A DNA stretch of 64,000 bases, from the NCBI GenBank assembly GCA_902578775.1, contig CACHEF010000001.1, forward strand, positions 124,001-188,000, in the 5' to 3' direction. The notes beneath the pieces are model-generated. The model made no database searches. It had not been told where the DNA came from and saw only the letters and a program-made list of their open reading frames with translations. Shown here in pieces: positions 61,940 to 64,000 of this stretch. The DNA is from an uncultured Pelagibacteraceae bacterium (GTDB lineage: Bacteria > Pseudomonadota > Alphaproteobacteria > Pelagibacterales > Pelagibacteraceae). Within the stretch, counting starts at the first letter, position 1; each line of letters begins with the position of its first letter. Made by a program: the position numbers and the translations under genes.

Positions 61940-63244
61940 ATGGAAGTTATTAATGATAATTATTGTAGTTGGGTTAATGATTTAAATCCAAGAACAAATA
62001 TCCAAACACTTTCAACTGATTTGAGTTGCGAATGGTTAGTCGTAGGTGCAGGATATACAGGACTTTCAGCTGCAAGAAAATTAGGTCAGCTTTATCCAAA
62101 TCAAAAAATTGTATTAGTTGATGCTCAATTAGCAGGAGAGGGTGCGAGTTCAAGAAATTCTGGTTATTTAGTTGATACTACACTCAATGATGGTTTCACT
62201 TCTAATAAAGAATTAGAAAAATATAAAAAAAAATCTGATATCTATAAATTAGGCATAGATGTAATTAAAAAATTCATTAAGGAACATCAAGTCGATTGTG
62301 ATTGGAATGAGTGTGGAAAGTATTTTGCATCATCAAATACCAAAGATAAAAAAATCTTAGAAAATTTTTCAGAAACTCTGTCTAAATTAGGTTTTGAACA
62401 TAATTTGATATTTAAAAAAGATCTCACGAAAAGATTAGGTACTAACTTCTATAATGTTGCTCTTCATACAAAAGGAGGAATTTTATTACATCCAGGCAAG
62501 TTAGTAAGAGCAATGATTGATACATTGCCTGAGAATGTAATACTTTATGAGAATTCATTGTTATTAAATTGGAAAAAGATTGGTGGTTTAATAAATTGTA
62601 ATTTTAAAAATAGTTCAATAAAATCAAAAAGAATAATCTTTGCGACCAACGGATTTCTTAAGTCTCTAGGTATCAAAGTAAATTATAATTTTCCAATTAC
62701 TTTAACTGCAAGTATGACAAGGTCTTTGACTGAAAAAGAATTTAAATTAATTGGAGAACCGAAAGAGTGGGGAGTTTTGCCTGTCAGACCAATGGGTGCA
62801 ACAATTAGAATGACTAAAGATAGAAGAATTTTAATAAGAAATACTGTTGAGGTTCACAATCCTTCGCGGATGTCTAAATCTGATTTGGAAAAAAGGTCTA
62901 TAAAGCAAAAGATCGGTATTAAAAAAAGATTTCCACAATTACCAGATGATATAATTCAATCAACTTGGTCAGGAATTGTCTCAAGAACCAGAAATAGTTC
63001 TCAGATCTTTGAAAAAATTCAAGAAAATATATTTGTTGCAGGTTGTTATAATGGTTCAGGTATTGGAGTAGGTGCATTGTTTGGTGAACAAATTGCTATT
63101 AAGGCAAGCAATGAACATACAAAAGAAATTGAAACTATTGAGGCAAGAAATAAACCAACTTGGCTACCACCAAAACCATTTTTGGATTTAGGTGTGAAAG
63201 CCAGACTTATGTACGAAAGGTTACGAGCTAGATCTGAAATTTAA
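61940..63244 (+). CDS. FAD-dependent amine/amino-acid oxidoreductase (PuuB/DadA-like)
   Basis: The 434-aa protein has the FAD motif LVVGAGYTGLSAARKLG (33-49), ASSRNSGYLVDT as in gamma-glutamyl-amine oxidases, and the C-terminal VAGCYNGSGIGVGALFGEQIA. It follows xsc by 39 bases and has no signal peptide. It may oxidise an amine such as taurine or N-methyltaurine to feed sulfoacetaldehyde to Xsc, replacing the missing Tpa or TauXY. That is inference; other amines are possible. Confidence 0.78.
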   Translation: MEVINDNYCSWVNDLNPRTNIQTLSTDLSCEWLVVGAGYTGLSAARKLGQLYPNQKIVLVDAQLAGEGASSRNSGYLVDTTLNDGFTSNKELEKYKKKSDIYKLGIDVIKKFIKEHQVDCDWNECGKYFASSNTKDKKILENFSETLSKLGFEHNLIFKKDLTKRLGTNFYNVALHTKGGILLHPGKLVRAMIDTLPENVILYENSLLLNWKKIGGLINCNFKNSSIKSKRIIFATNGFLKSLGIKVNYNFPITLTASMTRSLTEKEFKLIGEPKEWGVLPVRPMGATIRMTKDRRILIRNTVEVHNPSRMSKSDLEKRSIKQKIGIKKRFPQLPDDIIQSTWSGIVSRTRNSSQIFEKIQENIFVAGCYNGSGIGVGALFGEQIAIKASNEHTKEIETIEARNKPTWLPPKPFLDLGVKARLMYERLRARSEI

Positions 63245-63275
63245 CCTGCTGTGAGCTCTGTTGCTGGGTGCCCTG

Positions 63276-63395
63276 TTATAAATTCATATCAGGCCAGTTT
63301 TTATCATTATATCTATCAAGTTCTTTTTTAGTAAAGGGTCTGAATAATACCCACCCAATCACAATCACTAAAGCTAATAGTATCATTGTTTGCAT
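63276..63395 (-). CDS. Small single-helix membrane protein upstream of the right-edge region
   Basis: A 39-aa ORF (MQTMILLALVIVIGWVLF, then RPFTKKELDRYNDKNWPDMN) has one membrane helix and a polar tail. It starts 3 bases after the stop of the M23 peptidase gene on the same strand, so it is likely the next gene in that unit. It is very short, but the helix and tail pattern and tight spacing support it. No family is known. Confidence 0.5.
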   Translation of the reverse strand: MQTMILLALVIVIGWVLFRPFTKKELDRYNDKNWPDMNL

Positions 63396-63398
63396 GAT

Positions 63399-64000
63399 TT
63401 AATTTATTACAGACATAGGATCTAGTCTAGTCTGAAACCAGTTAACTCTAAAATCTAAATGTGGACCAGTTGATCTCCCAGTCGAACCAACTGTTCCTAT
63501 GATATCTCCTTGATTAATCTCATCACCCACAGATACCATTACAGTTTCAAGATGAGAATAAATTGTAGATATGCCATGACCATGATCCATAATGATTGTC
63601 CCACCTGTATAATAAAGATCATCCTCAGCCATAGTGACAGTGCCCGAGCCGGAAGATTTAATCTTAGTCCCTTGTTTAGCAGCAATATCAATTCCATAAT
63701 GTGGCCATCTAGGTTTTCCATTTAAAATTCTTTGGCTACCATAAACACCACTAATAATTCCTTCTACAGGCATAATGAATTGATTTTTGAAAAAAGGTAA
63801 GTCAGAATTAATAGCTCTTGCTTCTCCAATTTTATTATTTTCTTCTTTAATTCTTTTATAAACAGACTCTGGTGGAGTTACCTTACTTTCTTCTAACCCA
63901 TCAATTCTTTGAATATTGTATTTTCTTTTTAAAACTCGTTTAGTAATAACTTCTTTTTTATCGCTTATAATTTTTGTGATAGTGACATCGAATTTTCTAT
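63399..64000 (-). CDS. M23-family peptidase, partial (N-terminus beyond the right edge)
   Basis: The frame is open from the stop at 63399 to the window edge, giving about 200 residues. The C-terminal LytM domain has PRWPHYGIDIAA, with the His and Asp zinc ligands, MDHGHGISTIYSHL and GPHLDFRV. A PVEGIISGVYGSQR lead-in is typical. It cleaves peptidoglycan crosslinks or acts as an amidase activator in the periplasm. The upstream part (DGLEESKVTPPESVYKRI) is the linker domain. An internal ATG at 63773 is not the start. Confidence 0.88.
   Translation of the reverse strand, partial: RKFDVTITKIISDKKEVITKRVLKRKYNIQRIDGLEESKVTPPESVYKRIKEENNKIGEARAINSDLPFFKNQFIMPVEGIISGVYGSQRILNGKPRWPHYGIDIAAKQGTKIKSSGSGTVTMAEDDLYYTGGTIIMDHGHGISTIYSHLETVMVSVGDEINQGDIIGTVGSTGRSTGPHLDFRVNWFQTRLDPMSVIN

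Noticed and set aside
1..64000. CRISPR arrays, insertion sequences, rRNA or tRNA genes
   Set aside because: I looked for regular spaced repeats, transposase motifs and tRNA T-loop patterns on both strands and found none that stand up.

Overview
This window looks like a piece of a streamlined SAR11-type (Pelagibacterales) alphaproteobacterial genome. The DNA is very AT-rich, genes are packed with short spacers or start/stop overlaps, and there is no mobile element, CRISPR array, rRNA or tRNA that I can see. The gene repertoire fits: a TPP-riboswitch-controlled sodium:solute symporter (ThiV type), an aprM-aprB-aprA operon, xsc with suyAB, a tripartite TRAP transporter, and an isocitrate lyase next to an XRE/short-chain-acyl regulator. 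The assignment rests on recognising proteins and layout, not on a database search.

Layout. 0-3 kb: hisI (cut by the left edge) diverges from folE, an AcuI/YhdH-type reductase and a LysR regulator. 2.8-6.9 kb: a ferric-iron ABC importer behind a long Fur-like palindrome, with a small Cys-rich ORF inside the operon. 6.9-7.9 kb: azlCD exporter. 7.9-9.9 kb (minus): periplasmic sulfite dehydrogenase, a cytochrome c and a pseudoazurin, diverging from moaA-moaC-thioesterase-moaD-moaE (10-12.8 kb), which make the molybdenum cofactor that the sulfite dehydrogenase needs. A persulfide-dioxygenase-like protein follows. 13.5-18.3 kb: a Met/His-rich cupredoxin, DUF4396, a methyltransferase, DoxX, a structured non-coding stretch, small ORFs and the thiV unit. 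18.4-20.1 kb: ABC-2 exporter. 20.1-23.2 kb: isocitrate lyase and its likely regulator, separated by eight copies of an ATTTACAA-type half-site. 23.2-28.4 kb: PsiE, a carbonic-anhydrase-like protein, a metallo-beta-lactamase fold protein and surface-glycan genes. 28.4-35.7 kb: a TRAP transporter with SDR, aldehyde dehydrogenase, Fe-alcohol dehydrogenase and a glutamine-amidotransferase fold protein. 35.7-51.3 kb: housekeeping (SRAP, rhodanese, RseP, HU, Amt, RecX, CysQ, MnmA, MetC, PabABC, HIT) mixed with glycan and membrane genes. 51.4-55 kb: aprMBA. 55-63.2 kb: nucleotide-sugar epimerase, TauE and YeiH-type exporters, SuyAB, Xsc and an FAD amine oxidase. The right edge cuts an M23 peptidase.

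How the genes work together. The clearest theme is organosulfur and sulfite handling spread over three loci. Xsc (sulfoacetaldehyde), SuyAB (sulfolactate) and the persulfide dioxygenase would release sulfite. AprBA/AprM (cytoplasm, to APS) and the sulfite dehydrogenase with cytochrome c and pseudoazurin (periplasm, to sulfate) would oxidise it. TauE and the YeiH-type carrier would export sulfite or sulfate. moaACDE supplies the cofactor, and CysQ could hydrolyse PAPS.

Several small genes, some of which may go unannotated, are supported by start/stop overlaps or ribosome-binding sites: a 56-aa CxxC protein, a 27-aa Lys/Arg-rich protein, a DUF3553 protein overlapping cysQ, and several one- or two-helix membrane proteins.
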